64,000 bases of DNA from Rasiella rasia. GTDB lineage: Bacteria > Bacteroidota > Bacteroidia > Flavobacteriales > Flavobacteriaceae. Positions 15,927 through 24,614 of the stretch are shown here, piece after piece. The first letter of the stretch is position 1. Every line of letters starts with the position of its first letter. The stretch spans positions 3,053,501-3,117,500 of the forward strand of contig NZ_CP049057.1 in assembly GCF_011044175.1 (NCBI RefSeq). The letters are read 5' to 3'. The notes under the pieces are model-generated. The model made no database searches and had not been told where the DNA came from. It was given only the letters and a program-made list of their open reading frames with translations. Both the position numbers and the translations under genes were made by a program.

Positions 15927-16996
15927 TCGTTCGCAATTGGGTATCTCCAGCCAAAAGGATCTTCACTACGATTGTATTGAATATCCATTAATTGTTGCTT
16001 AAACTTGGTAGCGTAGCTGTCATCTTGCTTTTGAAGATCATATACTTTATCATTGTAGCCAAAAGCACTCACAGGGCTAATCACGGCTGCAGTACCACTC
16101 CCAAATATTTCTTTTAAACTTCCGTTATTGGCAGCGTCTACCAATTCCGAAACAGCTAAGCGGCGAACATCAACATCAATACCAGCACGTTCTGCTAGGG
16201 ATATAACACTTTTACGCGTTATTCCATCTAAAATTCTATCACTTGTAGGTGCAGTAATTAAGGTGTCATTAATCCTGAAGAATACATTCATCGTACCCGC
16301 CTCTTCAAGGTATTTATGCTCATTAGAATCTGTCCAGACTACTTGCTGAAATCCTTTTTCTCGCGCCAAATTTGTTGGGTAGAATTGAGCTCCATAGTTT
16401 CCAGCAGCTTTAGCCGCTCCAACACCACCGTCTGCAGAACGACTGTACTTTTGTGCAATAGTTACACGAACATCACCCGTGTAGTATGCCTTAACAGGTG
16501 ATAAAAGAATTATAAATTTATACTCGTCTGAAGGTGAGGCAGAAACACCTACCTGTGTTGCCATGGCAAAAGGTCTTATATAAAGCGAATTTCCAACTCC
16601 AGATTGCACCCAGCCTTTATCTAGGTCTAACAATTTATGCAATGCTTCAAAGAAAATATCACGTGGGAATTCAGGAATTGCCATGCGTTTTGATGACTTA
16701 TTGATGCGCTCAAAATTTTGCTCAGGGCGAAATAGAAAAACTTCACCGTTATCGTCTTTATAGGCCTTCATTCCTTCAAAAACCGCTTGCCCATAGTGAA
16801 ATACTTTGGCGGCGGGTGATATGGTTAGAGGACCATATGGGACAATAGCAGGGTTGTGCCATGCTCCATCCTTAAAATCACAAACAAACATGTGATCGGT
16901 AAAGGTGCTGCCGAAAGTCAGATTGTCAAAATCAACTTCTGCGAGTCTTGAATTAGTTACTTTAGTTACCGAAATATTTGCTGTGCTTGTGTTCAT
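15923..16996 (-). CDS. ilvE: Branched-chain amino acid aminotransferase
   Basis: This 357-residue class-IV PLP aminotransferase has the Schiff-base lysine K196 in G-A-A-K-A-A-G-N-Y-G and the cofactor-binding Y-L-E-E-A-G-T-M-N segment. F-H-Y-G-Q-A-V-F-E-G-M-K-A-Y near residues 66-79 is diagnostic for the longer, eukaryote-like BCAT type. It carries out the last step of Leu, Ile and Val synthesis and the first step of their breakdown, using 2-oxoglutarate/glutamate. Branched-chain breakdown would give isobutyryl-CoA, a possible substrate of the mutase at the left edge. The gene is monocistronic and converges on the MazG-like gene. Confidence 0.96.
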   Translation of the reverse strand: MNTSTANISVTKVTNSRLAEVDFDNLTFGSTFTDHMFVCDFKDGAWHNPAIVPYGPLTISPAAKVFHYGQAVFEGMKAYKDDNGEVFLFRPEQNFERINKSSKRMAIPEFPRDIFFEALHKLLDLDKGWVQSGVGNSLYIRPFAMATQVGVSASPSDEYKFIILLSPVKAYYTGDVRVTIAQKYSRSADGGVGAAKAAGNYGAQFYPTNLAREKGFQQVVWTDSNEHKYLEEAGTMNVFFRINDTLITAPTSDRILDGITRKSVISLAERAGIDVDVRRLAVSELVDAANNGSLKEIFGSGTAAVISPVSAFGYNDKVYDLQKQDDSYATKFKQQLMDIQYNRSEDPFGWRYPIAND

Positions 16997-17107
16997 TTAA
17001 TAGGAAAGGGTTAGACTGCAAAATTAACGAAAAAATAGTGGTAAAAAAATCCAAAAATTTCATAAAATTGCACTATCTTATAAACTGACACCCTTAAAAT
17101 TATTGGT

Positions 17108-17638
17108 ATGAAAAAGTTGATTTTTGCTTGCGTCTCTATTTTAGTGCTAAGCAGCTGTAATAATAATACAAAAGTAGAAAATGAAGAGACTGTAGAGACT
17201 TTAGAAGTTACTACTGAAACTGCTAGCGATATGGCTTATCAATCTTTTGGTGAGAAAATTTCTGCCGACAATGTATTATCTCAAAATGACATGTATGAGA
17301 AGTACAAAAATTTAAAGCCAGGAGATACAGTTGATGTTAAATTTGCTGCAGAAGTAAAAAGTGTATGTCAGAGCAAGGGTTGCTGGATGCGTTTAGACGT
17401 TGGTGAAGAAGAGGCAATGATTAAGTTTAAAGACTATGGCTTTTTTATGCCTAAAGATATTGCTGGTGACGAAGTAATTGTTCGTGGAGTGGCTTTTATA
17501 GATGAAATGAGCGTAGAAGACCAACGCCACTTCGCCGAAGATGCTGGTAAGTCTAAAGAAGAAATTGCTCTCATCACAGAACCAAAGCGCACTTTATCTT
17601 TTACGGCAGACGGAGTTCTAATCGCCGAGAATCAATAA
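17108..17638 (+). CDS. DUF4920 family lipoprotein
   Basis: A lipoprotein signal (L-S-S-C, Cys at about 16) precedes a low-complexity acidic linker and a DUF4920 domain (about 45-176). The domain's conserved cysteines appear in V-C-Q-S-K-G-C-W-M-R, and K-D-Y-G-F-F-M-P-K follows. The family is an OB-like fold found in Bacteroidota; the paired cysteines suggest metal or redox chemistry, but no activity has been established. The mnmD gene follows after 3 bp, so they are probably one transcript. Confidence 0.9.
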   Translation: MKKLIFACVSILVLSSCNNNTKVENEETVETLEVTTETASDMAYQSFGEKISADNVLSQNDMYEKYKNLKPGDTVDVKFAAEVKSVCQSKGCWMRLDVGEEEAMIKFKDYGFFMPKDIAGDEVIVRGVAFIDEMSVEDQRHFAEDAGKSKEEIALITEPKRTLSFTADGVLIAENQ

Positions 17639-17641
17639 GTT

Positions 17642-18313
17642 TTGAAGCGTGAATTCTTAGTCACTGGAGATGGTTCAACCACCATACATCTACCAGACTG
17701 GAATGAACAATATCACTCTAAGCACGGCGCAATTGCCGAAGCTAAGCATGTTTTTATTGAGGCCGGATTACAATTTTATGTAGCTGAAAACCCAACACCT
17801 CAAATTTCGATCTTAGAAATTGGTTTTGGAACGGGCCTAAATGCGCTGGTTACTTATGCCGAAAGTAAAAAGTTGGGTGTAGACATTACGTATGTTGGTG
17901 TAGAAGCGTACCCCGTTTCACATACGGAAGTAGAACACTTAAACTATGCTGGTTTAACTAATATTTCCGAAGCTATTTTTAAAACGCTTCATACTGCACC
18001 TTGGGAAGAAAACACGAAGATTGCTAGTCATTTTAATTTGTTGAAACGTAAGCAGTTTTTTTCTGAAATTTCAGAACAAGACAGCTATAATCTTATCTAT
18101 TTCGATGCGTTTGGAGCTCGTGTACAACCAGAGTTATGGACTGAAGAGATCTTCGAAATTATGTATAAAGCCTTGCGTCAAGCTGGTGTGTTAGTAACAT
18201 ATGCCGCAAAAGGCAGTGTACGTCGCGCGATGCAAGCTGTTGGATTTACTGTAGAACGCCTTCCCGGACCTCCAGGCAAACGTGAAATGTTACGGGCTAC
18301 GAAAAGCACGTAA
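17642..18313 (+). CDS. mnmD: tRNA (5-methylaminomethyl-2-thiouridine(34))-methyltransferase MnmD
   Basis: This stand-alone equivalent of the N-terminal methyltransferase half of MnmC has 223 residues. The SAM site is L-E-I-G-F-G-T-G-L-N-A, and I-Y-F-D-A-F-G-A-R-V-Q-P-E-L-W is the family signature. It methylates the aminomethyl group of U34 in tRNAs for Glu, Gln and Lys. The start is TTG at 17642, three bases after the previous stop; no ATG precedes it. The last eight codons and the stop form the first unit of a 45-bp tandem repeat that continues 140 bases beyond the gene, so the C-terminus may have been remodelled by duplication. Confidence 0.92.
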   Translation: MKREFLVTGDGSTTIHLPDWNEQYHSKHGAIAEAKHVFIEAGLQFYVAENPTPQISILEIGFGTGLNALVTYAESKKLGVDITYVGVEAYPVSHTEVEHLNYAGLTNISEAIFKTLHTAPWEENTKIASHFNLLKRKQFFSEISEQDSYNLIYFDAFGARVQPELWTEEIFEIMYKALRQAGVLVTYAAKGSVRRAMQAVGFTVERLPGPPGKREMLRATKST

Positions 18314-18454
18314 TATTCGAGATTTTCTCAGATGTTACGGGCTACGAAAAGCACGTAATATTCGAGATTTCCTCAGATGTTACGGGCTACGAAAAGCACG
18401 TAATATTCGAGATTTCCTCAGATGTTACGGGCTACGAAAAGCACGTAATATTTG
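18287..18454 (+). repeat. 45-bp tandem repeat, 3.7 copies, starting inside the mnmD 3' end
   Basis: Units begin at 18287, 18332, 18377 and 18422, each opening ATGTTACGGGCTACG; the fourth is cut after about 33 bases. Copies differ by one base (TTTTC versus TTTCC). The first holds the last codons and stop of mnmD. Each copy contains TTACGGGCT-ACGAAA-AGCACGTAA, a stem with one mismatch, so four like hairpins would form in a row at the mRNA 3' end. Between 18455 and 18629 I see no gene or further structure. Confidence 0.93.
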
Positions 18455-18629
18455 AAGAGCAAGAAAGCAGTTACTAATTTATATAGAGATGCCTATAAAT
18501 TAAACGTTTACTCACCACTTTCACACTGAGTCTGTCAAAGTGCATAACTCATTACAAATACTAATGTTCCGTTAATCTCCTTAGGTTTCTGTAAGCATCG
18601 CCGTACCTTTATATTGCTATAAAAGAAAT

Positions 18630-19532
18630 ATGAAAGTCTTAATTACTGGTGCCACAGGACTTATTGGAAATCAACTTACTCAATCGTTGCTAGAGATTGG
18701 GGTAAAGGTTAATTACCTCACAACATCCAAAGAAAAAATTGTCAATCGAGAGGATTACAAAGGCTTTTATTGGAATCCGAGCAAAAATGAAATAGACACT
18801 GCTGCCTTTAATGAGGTGACCGCAATAATACATCTCGTAGGAGCTACTATAGCAAAAAGATGGACCAAACAGTACAAACAAACTATTCTAGATAGCAGGG
18901 TTGGTACGGCAAATTTATTGTTCGATACCCTTCAGCATATAGACCATACAATTACTCATTTCATTTCGGCAAGCGGCATTAGTGTTTATCCAAGTGATAA
19001 ATCGAAGCTTTATACAGAAGATGATCCCGACGTTGCAAATACATTTCTTGGAGATGTAGTTGTAGCATGGGAAAAAGCCGCAGACCAATTTAAATCGTTG
19101 GGTATGCGCGTTGCCAAAGTAAGAACAGGCGTTGTTTTTGCAGAAGGAGAAGGAGCGTTCGAGAAGATAAAAAAGCCTATTGAGAAAGGGTTTGGGGCAC
19201 CATTAGGTTCTGGAGAGCAATGGATATCTTGGATACACCTTGAAGATATTGCCGGATGTTATGTACATATTTTAAAACATGGTTTTCAGGGCGTGTACAA
19301 TGCCGTAGCTCCAAATCCAGTTACTAATAAGAACCTTACATTTAAGATTGCTGCTGCCTTAGACAAGAATATTTGGCTGCCTAACGTTCCTAGTTTTGTA
19401 TTAAAAATAGTCTTAGGAGAAATGGCGAGTTTGGTGCTTGAAAGTCAGTTAGTGAGTAGTAAAAAAATTGTGTCAGCTGGGTATAATTTTCACTTTATAA
19501 ATCCTAACTATTTGGTTAAAAAATTGATATAA
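18630..19532 (+). CDS. TIGR01777-type NAD(P)-binding epimerase-like protein (SDR39U1 family)
   Basis: The protein has 300 residues: an N-terminal Rossmann fold with G-A-T-G-L-I-G-N-Q (residues 7-15), a W-x-P segment typical of the family (F-Y-W-N-P), S-A-S-G-I-S-V-Y-P-S around the active site and a C-terminal DUF1731 domain starting near residue 245. E. coli YfcH belongs here. An extended-SDR oxidoreductase or epimerase activity is expected, but the substrate is unknown. It is followed by a strong terminator and stands alone. Confidence 0.93.
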   Translation: MKVLITGATGLIGNQLTQSLLEIGVKVNYLTTSKEKIVNREDYKGFYWNPSKNEIDTAAFNEVTAIIHLVGATIAKRWTKQYKQTILDSRVGTANLLFDTLQHIDHTITHFISASGISVYPSDKSKLYTEDDPDVANTFLGDVVVAWEKAADQFKSLGMRVAKVRTGVVFAEGEGAFEKIKKPIEKGFGAPLGSGEQWISWIHLEDIAGCYVHILKHGFQGVYNAVAPNPVTNKNLTFKIAAALDKNIWLPNVPSFVLKIVLGEMASLVLESQLVSSKKIVSAGYNFHFINPNYLVKKLI

Positions 19533-19566
19533 AAAAACCGCTTCGGAATTTACAAAGCGGTTTTTT
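19533..19566. terminator. Bidirectional factor-independent terminator
   Basis: AAACCGCTT / AAGCGGTTT forms the stem, with a loop of about 11 bases, A7 on the left and T6 on the right. It separates the converging epimerase-like and YceI genes. Its loop side contains one copy of the octamer CTTCGGAA. Confidence 0.88.
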
Positions 19567-19582
19567 ATAAGTGTTTTGACGA

Positions 19583-20251
19583 TTAACTTTTCTCAGCGTA
19601 TACTTCAATCTGTAATTCCATATCGTCGCTAATAAATTTATCTCCAAGATTGTCAAAAATAGATTTCGATCCGTAATTAACATCCCAAAGGGTTCTGTCT
19701 AGGGTAAATTTCTTACTCTTTAAAAACATGGTTTCGCCAGGGTAGCTTACCGTAGCAGGAAACTCAATATTGTTAGTTTTTCCTTTAATCGTTAAATTAC
19801 CCTTTACTGTTGGGTTATATTGATCTCCTTCTATACTTGTTATTACAAAACTAGCTGTAGGAAATTCGTTAACGTTAAAAAAGTCTCCTTCTTTTCCTTC
19901 AACGGTACCCATTAAGTGACTTTCAAGGTTTTCTTTTCCATTTCCAGCTTCCAAATCGGTTACTGTAATACTCTTCATATCTATGGTAAATTTTCCTGCT
20001 CCCATAGTTCTATCAGTTACTGATACGCTACCATCTGCAATAGCAATGGTTCCTGTGTGTGTACCTCCCGGTTTGCTTCCAGACCAAGAGATTTTTGACT
20101 TAGAAGAATCTACTGAGTACATTACTGCAGCATTATCAACTACTGCTTCGGCTTCGGCTTCACCAGTTTTAGCTTCTTTGCCGTTATTACAAGCACTAAA
20201 TAAAGTAGCGACACCTAGAGCAATGGTAAAAAGTGTGATGTGTTTTTTCAT
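19583..20251 (-). CDS. YceI-like domain lipoprotein
   Basis: A lipobox (F-S-A-C, Cys at about 21) is followed by an acidic Ala/Glu linker and a YceI domain (about 45-222): S-K-I-S-W-S-G-S-K-P-G-G-T-H-T-G-T-I and, later, K-F-T-L-D-R-T-L-W-D-V-N-Y-G. The fold is a lipocalin-like barrel that binds isoprenoid chains in characterised members. Location should be the periplasm or outer membrane. The gene is monocistronic, divergent from grpE. A ligand cannot be predicted. Confidence 0.94.
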   Translation of the reverse strand: MKKHITLFTIALGVATLFSACNNGKEAKTGEAEAEAVVDNAAVMYSVDSSKSKISWSGSKPGGTHTGTIAIADGSVSVTDRTMGAGKFTIDMKSITVTDLEAGNGKENLESHLMGTVEGKEGDFFNVNEFPTASFVITSIEGDQYNPTVKGNLTIKGKTNNIEFPATVSYPGETMFLKSKKFTLDRTLWDVNYGSKSIFDNLGDKFISDDMELQIEVYAEKS

Positions 20252-20334
20252 TGTGATGGTTTATAAATTTTTTTATCGTGTCAAAAATAGATTTTAAGAA
20301 ATGCATTCCTCTTAAAAAAATATTAAATAAAGCA

Positions 20335-20374
20335 ATGACATTATGACATTTTTGCTGAAATGGCAGTACTTTTG
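20335..20374 (+). promoter_or_regulatory. Promoter region of grpE-dnaJ with a tandem ATGACATT and -7 box TACTTTTG
   Basis: TACTTTTG at 20367-20374 fits the TAnnTTTG -7 consensus, 31 bases before the grpE ATG. Two head-to-tail copies of ATGACATT (20335-20342 and 20343-20350) lie just upstream, where an activator or a repressor could act. No CIRCE-type inverted repeat is present. Confidence 0.42.
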
Positions 20375-20405
20375 CAGCTTTCAGAAAAAATAAAAACACG
20401 CTTTT

Positions 20406-20966
20406 ATGAGCAAGAAAGATAAAAATCAGGTGAAAGATCAAGAAGGGGATGTGGTAACACAAGAGGCTTCAAGTAAAGAAACTATTGAAACAAAAGGAAA
20501 TGAAGATGAGAAGCAGGATGAGATAACACTCTTGAACGAACAAGTGGCAACAGAAAAAGATCGTTATTTACGTCTTTTTGCCGATTTCGAAAATTATAAA
20601 AAGAGAACGGGAAGGGAAAGAATAGAACTCTTTAAAACTGCTAGTCAAGAAGTAATGGTAGCATTGCTTCCTATTCTGGATGATTTTGATAGAGCCCTTG
20701 CAGAAATCAAGAAAAGTGAAGATGATGACCACTTTACGGGGGTTAATTTAATTAATACCAAGCTTCGTGAAACCTTAAAATTGAAAGGTCTAGAGCCAAT
20801 TGATACAAAACAAGGTGAAACTTTTGACGCCGAAATACACGAAGCAATTACACAAATTCCCGCACCAGATAAAAAACTGAAAGGTAAAATTATTGACGTC
20901 GTAGAACGAGGATATACCTTGGGCGATAAAATAATACGCTTTCCTAAAGTAGTGATAGGACAATAA
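20406..20966 (+). CDS. grpE: Nucleotide exchange factor GrpE
   Basis: The 186-residue protein has an acidic disordered N-terminus (about 1-40), a long coiled coil (about 40-90; R-Y-L-R-L-F-A-D-F-E-N-Y-K-K-R) and the C-terminal beta domain ending with G-Y-T-L-G-D-K-I-I-R-F-P-K-V-V-I-G, the GrpE signature. It releases ADP from DnaK in the cytoplasm. dnaJ follows after one base, as is usual; dnaK is not in the window. Confidence 0.97.
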   Translation: MSKKDKNQVKDQEGDVVTQEASSKETIETKGNEDEKQDEITLLNEQVATEKDRYLRLFADFENYKKRTGRERIELFKTASQEVMVALLPILDDFDRALAEIKKSEDDDHFTGVNLINTKLRETLKLKGLEPIDTKQGETFDAEIHEAITQIPAPDKKLKGKIIDVVERGYTLGDKIIRFPKVVIGQ

Positions 20967-20967
20967 G

Positions 20968-22092
20968 ATGAAAGAAGATTTTTACGAAATATTAGGAATT
21001 TCAAAAGGAGCCTCTGCAGCTGAAATAAAAAAGGCCTATAGAAAAAAGGCTATTGAATTTCACCCAGACAAGAATCCAGGCGATGAAAAAGCCGAGGAAA
21101 ACTTTAAAAAAGCAGCAGAAGCGTACGAAGTTCTAAGCGACCCTAACAAGAAGGCTCGCTACGATCAATACGGTCACCAAGCTTTCGAAGGCGGAGGTTT
21201 TGGCGGCGGTGGCGGCATGAATATGGAAGATATATTCAGCCAATTTGGAGACATTTTTGGCGGCGGAGGCGGAGGCTTTGGCGGTTTTAGTGGCTTCGGC
21301 GGCTTTGGTGGCGGAGGAACACGAACTGTGAAAGGAAGTAATCTTCGTATTCGAGTGAAACTTACCTTGGAAGAAATTGCCAATGGAGTTGAGAAAAAGA
21401 TAAAAGTTAAACGCAAGAAGCAGGCACAAGGCACTACCTATAAAACTTGTACAACCTGTAATGGGGCGGGCCAGGTAACGCGTATTCAGAATACTATTTT
21501 AGGGCGTATGCAAACGTCCGCAACCTGCTCTACCTGTAGTGGTGCAGGGCAAATTATAGACAAGAAACCTGCTAATGCAGACGCGCAAGGAATGTTAACA
21601 ACCGAAGACACTGTGAGCATTAAAATACCTGCAGGAGTTGTAGATGGTATGCAGCTGAAAGTTTCTGGTAAAGGAAACGCTGCGCCAGGTAATGGTATTT
21701 CTGGAGACTTGTTAGTAGCTATTGAAGAACTACCACATGATAGCTTACAAAGAGAAGGCGATAATTTGCATTACGATTTATACGTAAGCTTTTCTGAAGC
21801 TGCGTTGGGAGCTTCAAAAGAAATAGATACAGTTACAGGAAAAGTGCGTATAAAAATTGAAGCCGGTGTTCAGAGCGGTAAGATTTTGAGATTACGAAAT
21901 AAAGGGATACCAAGTATTAATGGGTATGGAACAGGTGATTTATTAGTGCACGTAAACGTTTGGACACCTAAGTCTCTTACCAAAGAACAGAAAGAGTTTT
22001 TTGAAAAGATGAGTACCGATTTGCATTTTCAACCCAATCCTGAGAAAGAAGATAAATCGTTTTTTGAGAAGGTAAAGGATATGTTTTCTTAA
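20968..22092 (+). CDS. dnaJ: Chaperone DnaJ with a reduced zinc-finger region
   Basis: Residues 1-68 are the J domain with H-P-D; a Gly/Phe-rich linker follows (about 72-112); then comes a cysteine region and two beta-sandwich substrate domains to residue 374. It delivers unfolded clients to DnaK and stimulates ATP hydrolysis. Canonical DnaJ has four C-x-x-C-x-G-x-G motifs binding two zinc ions. Only two are seen here, at C161/C164 and C187/C190, so probably one zinc site remains. The rest of the region has no cysteines in motif context. This shortened form may be normal in this bacterial group. It forms an operon with grpE. Confidence 0.96.
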   Translation: MKEDFYEILGISKGASAAEIKKAYRKKAIEFHPDKNPGDEKAEENFKKAAEAYEVLSDPNKKARYDQYGHQAFEGGGFGGGGGMNMEDIFSQFGDIFGGGGGGFGGFSGFGGFGGGGTRTVKGSNLRIRVKLTLEEIANGVEKKIKVKRKKQAQGTTYKTCTTCNGAGQVTRIQNTILGRMQTSATCSTCSGAGQIIDKKPANADAQGMLTTEDTVSIKIPAGVVDGMQLKVSGKGNAAPGNGISGDLLVAIEELPHDSLQREGDNLHYDLYVSFSEAALGASKEIDTVTGKVRIKIEAGVQSGKILRLRNKGIPSINGYGTGDLLVHVNVWTPKSLTKEQKEFFEKMSTDLHFQPNPEKEDKSFFEKVKDMFS

Positions 22093-22177
22093 CTAAACGT
22101 TAATTAATTTATTTTACCTATATTTGGGTATCGCTTATTTATTTAAGTGATATTTTCTTTTTCATAGCAATTTTTTT

Positions 22178-22215
22178 CCCATCCTTGAATTCATTTGAGG
22201 GTGGGTTTTGTTTTT
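22178..22215 (+). terminator. Terminator after dnaJ
   Basis: CCCATCCTTGA / TTGAGGGTGGG pairs over 11 positions with three G-U pairs around the loop ATTCAT, followed by TTTTGTTTTT. The other intergenic bases up to 22362 are A/T-rich and hold no gene. Confidence 0.75.
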
Positions 22216-22362
22216 AAAGGAATCTGCAAAAATCATTTCCACCTTTCTTTAAAAAATAGTAACAAAAACTAAACTTCGTCTACTAATAGCAAGTAATTAT
22301 ATAGTGTTAATTGTAGTGTTGAGTTTTACAATTCAATATCTTTACTTCTTCTTACAAAAACT

Positions 22363-23289
22363 ATGGAAAAACTACTGGTTGCAGAAAACGTTTCAAAAGC
22401 ATTTGGTGAATTTAAAGCCTTAAATAACGTCTCTATTGAAGTGCCAAAAGGAAGCGTTTTTGGACTTTTAGGTCCAAATGGGGCAGGAAAAACAACCCTT
22501 ATACGTATCATTAACCAGATAACTATGCCAGATACAGGTAAGGTTTTCTTAGATGGAGAGCTTCTTCGGCCAGAGCACATACAAAATATTGGGTATTTAC
22601 CAGAAGAACGTGGCTTGTACAAGTCTATGAAAGTAGGTGAGCAGGCCTTGTATCTTGCACAATTAAAAGGACTATCTAAGGCTGAGGCAAAAACCCGATT
22701 AAAATACTGGTTTGACCGTTTAGAAATTGGAGATTGGTGGAATAAAAAGATTCAAGAGCTCTCTAAAGGAATGGCTCAAAAAATTCAATTTGTTGTAACT
22801 GTTTTACACGAACCTAAATTGCTCATTTTTGATGAGCCTTTTAGTGGTTTCGACCCCATTAACGCGAATTTAATTAAAGACGAAATTTTAAAACTTAGAG
22901 ACGATGGTGCAACAGTTATCTTCTCTACCCATAGAATGGAATCTGTAGAGGAAATGTGTGATCATATAGCCTTAATTAATAAGTCGAATAAAATATTAGA
23001 TGGAAGGCTAATTGATATTAAAAGAGCTTATAAAAATAATACTTATGAGGTTGGACTGGTAACAGAGAATCATGATACTGTTTCTGCACAATTGAAAGAG
23101 CGATTTGAGCTATCACCTGCTTCTTTTAAAACCATTAATAATGAACTACAGTACAAAATAAAAATTCCTGAAAATGCTACAGCCAATGAATTGGTGAGTT
23201 TCCTTACACAACATGGACAGCTTACACATTTTGTAGAAGTGATACCTTCTGCTAGCGATATCTTTATTGAAACTGTAAATAACAACTAA
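22363..23289 (+). CDS. ABC transporter ATP-binding protein (NatA-like)
   Basis: The 308-residue ATPase has Walker A G-P-N-G-A-G-K-T-T (about 39-47), a degenerate signature L-S-K-G-M-A-Q-K-I, Walker B L-L-I-F-D-E-P-F-S-G-F-D-P and the switch histidine in S-T-H-R-M. A C-terminal DUF4162-like domain (about 225-305) places it in the NatA/CcmA-like group of ABC-2 exporters. It should pair with the permease starting 12 bp downstream. The substrate is unknown; Na+ or lipid-linked compounds are possibilities in this group. Confidence 0.94.
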   Translation: MEKLLVAENVSKAFGEFKALNNVSIEVPKGSVFGLLGPNGAGKTTLIRIINQITMPDTGKVFLDGELLRPEHIQNIGYLPEERGLYKSMKVGEQALYLAQLKGLSKAEAKTRLKYWFDRLEIGDWWNKKIQELSKGMAQKIQFVVTVLHEPKLLIFDEPFSGFDPINANLIKDEILKLRDDGATVIFSTHRMESVEEMCDHIALINKSNKILDGRLIDIKRAYKNNTYEVGLVTENHDTVSAQLKERFELSPASFKTINNELQYKIKIPENATANELVSFLTQHGQLTHFVEVIPSASDIFIETVNNN

Positions 23290-23301
23290 TATTTCCGTAG
23301 T

Positions 23302-24612
23302 ATGAACCACTTATCACTTATTATAAAAAGAGAATATCTTACAAAGGTTCGAAATAAATCGTTCATTATCATGACGTTTTTAAGTCCGCTAATAATGGTA
23401 GGTCTCTTTACATTGGTGGGTTATTTGTCTCAACTAAACAGTGATAAAGTGCGAGTAATTTCCGTGCTAGATCAAAGCGGGTTGTTTGTAGAACAATTTG
23501 AAAGTTCAGATAATTTAAAATATGAAACTTTAGAAGGGTTAACGCTTTCCGAAGCAAAAAAAATAACAGAAGAAAATGGAGACTACGGTCTGCTCTACAT
23601 TCCTAACAACAACAATATAGACGAACTGGCCAAAAGCATAACCTTTTATTCTGAAGATTCGCCATCGCTTGGTACCTTAAACGATATTGAAAGAGCCATA
23701 CGCGACAAGGCAAACACGATAAAACTAACTGAAGCAAATATTGATGCGGAGCGAATTAAAGAATTACGCGTAACCGTAGATACCCAACTAGAAACCTTTA
23801 AAGGTGAAGAAACCTCTAAGTTGGGCTCAGGAATTAAGTTGGTCTTTGGCGGACTAGCAGGCTATTTGTTATTTATGTTTATCATTATCTACGGAAATAT
23901 GATAATGCGAAGTGTTATAGAAGAAAAAACAAGTCGCATAATAGAGGTAATTGTATCTTCGGTAAAACCAATTAAATTATTGCTTGGAAAGATAATTGGC
24001 ACCTCTCTTGCCGGCGTTACACAGTTTGGTGCCTGGGTTGTGGTCATGGGAATACTTTCTGCTATTATACCTCTTGTTTTTGGAATTGATATCACCGCAA
24101 TGCAAGAGCAACAAATGCAGGCTGTCTCTCAAGCCTCAGAATCTGGAATTGAGTCAATCATTGCTGAAGGCTATATAGAAATTCAAAAATTACCGATTGC
24201 CAATTTAATAGTAATGTTTCTTTTCTTTTTTGTGGGAGGATATCTCTTATATGCTTCCTTATATGCAGCTATTGGCGCAGCGGTAGATAGCGAGACAGAC
24301 ACTCAGCAATTTATGTTACCCTTGCTTATGCCTTTAATTTTGGCCGTGTACGTTGGTTTCTTTACGGTTATCGATAACCCGCATGGTACTGTAAGTCAGG
24401 TATTCTCTTACATTCCGTTTACTTCTCCTGTTGTAATGCTTATGCGTATACCGTTTGGTGTTCCGCTATGGCAACAAATTATTTCATTAGTTATTTTATT
24501 TGCTACCTTTATTGGCACCGTGTGGTTTGCTGCCAAAATTTACCGTGTTGGGATTTTAATGTACGGTAAGAAGGCAAGTTATAAAGAATTAGCAAAATGG
24601 CTTAAATATTAG
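23302..24612 (+). CDS. ABC-2 type permease (NatB-like)
   Basis: The 436-residue protein has one N-terminal membrane helix (about 22-42), a large extracytoplasmic domain (about 43-180) and five or six helices afterwards, the ABC2_membrane_3 layout. The start R-E-Y-L-T-K-V-R-N-K-S-F-I-I-M-T-F-L-S-P-L is typical for NatB-like subunits, as is S-V-I-E-E-K-T-S-R-I-I-E-V-I-V-S-S between helices. It is the partner of the ATPase upstream. The MscS gene follows after 2 bp, suggesting one transcript. Confidence 0.93.
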   Translation: MNHLSLIIKREYLTKVRNKSFIIMTFLSPLIMVGLFTLVGYLSQLNSDKVRVISVLDQSGLFVEQFESSDNLKYETLEGLTLSEAKKITEENGDYGLLYIPNNNNIDELAKSITFYSEDSPSLGTLNDIERAIRDKANTIKLTEANIDAERIKELRVTVDTQLETFKGEETSKLGSGIKLVFGGLAGYLLFMFIIIYGNMIMRSVIEEKTSRIIEVIVSSVKPIKLLLGKIIGTSLAGVTQFGAWVVVMGILSAIIPLVFGIDITAMQEQQMQAVSQASESGIESIIAEGYIEIQKLPIANLIVMFLFFFVGGYLLYASLYAAIGAAVDSETDTQQFMLPLLMPLILAVYVGFFTVIDNPHGTVSQVFSYIPFTSPVVMLMRIPFGVPLWQQIISLVILFATFIGTVWFAAKIYRVGILMYGKKASYKELAKWLKY

Positions 24613-24614
24613 AA

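Noticed and set aside
18287-18454. CRISPR-like array
   Set aside because: The 45-bp units are directly adjacent with no unique spacers, no cas genes are near, and the first unit is the mnmD coding end.
22093-22362. Riboswitch before the ABC exporter genes
   Set aside because: Apart from the dnaJ terminator the region is A/T-rich with no paired elements resembling a known aptamer.
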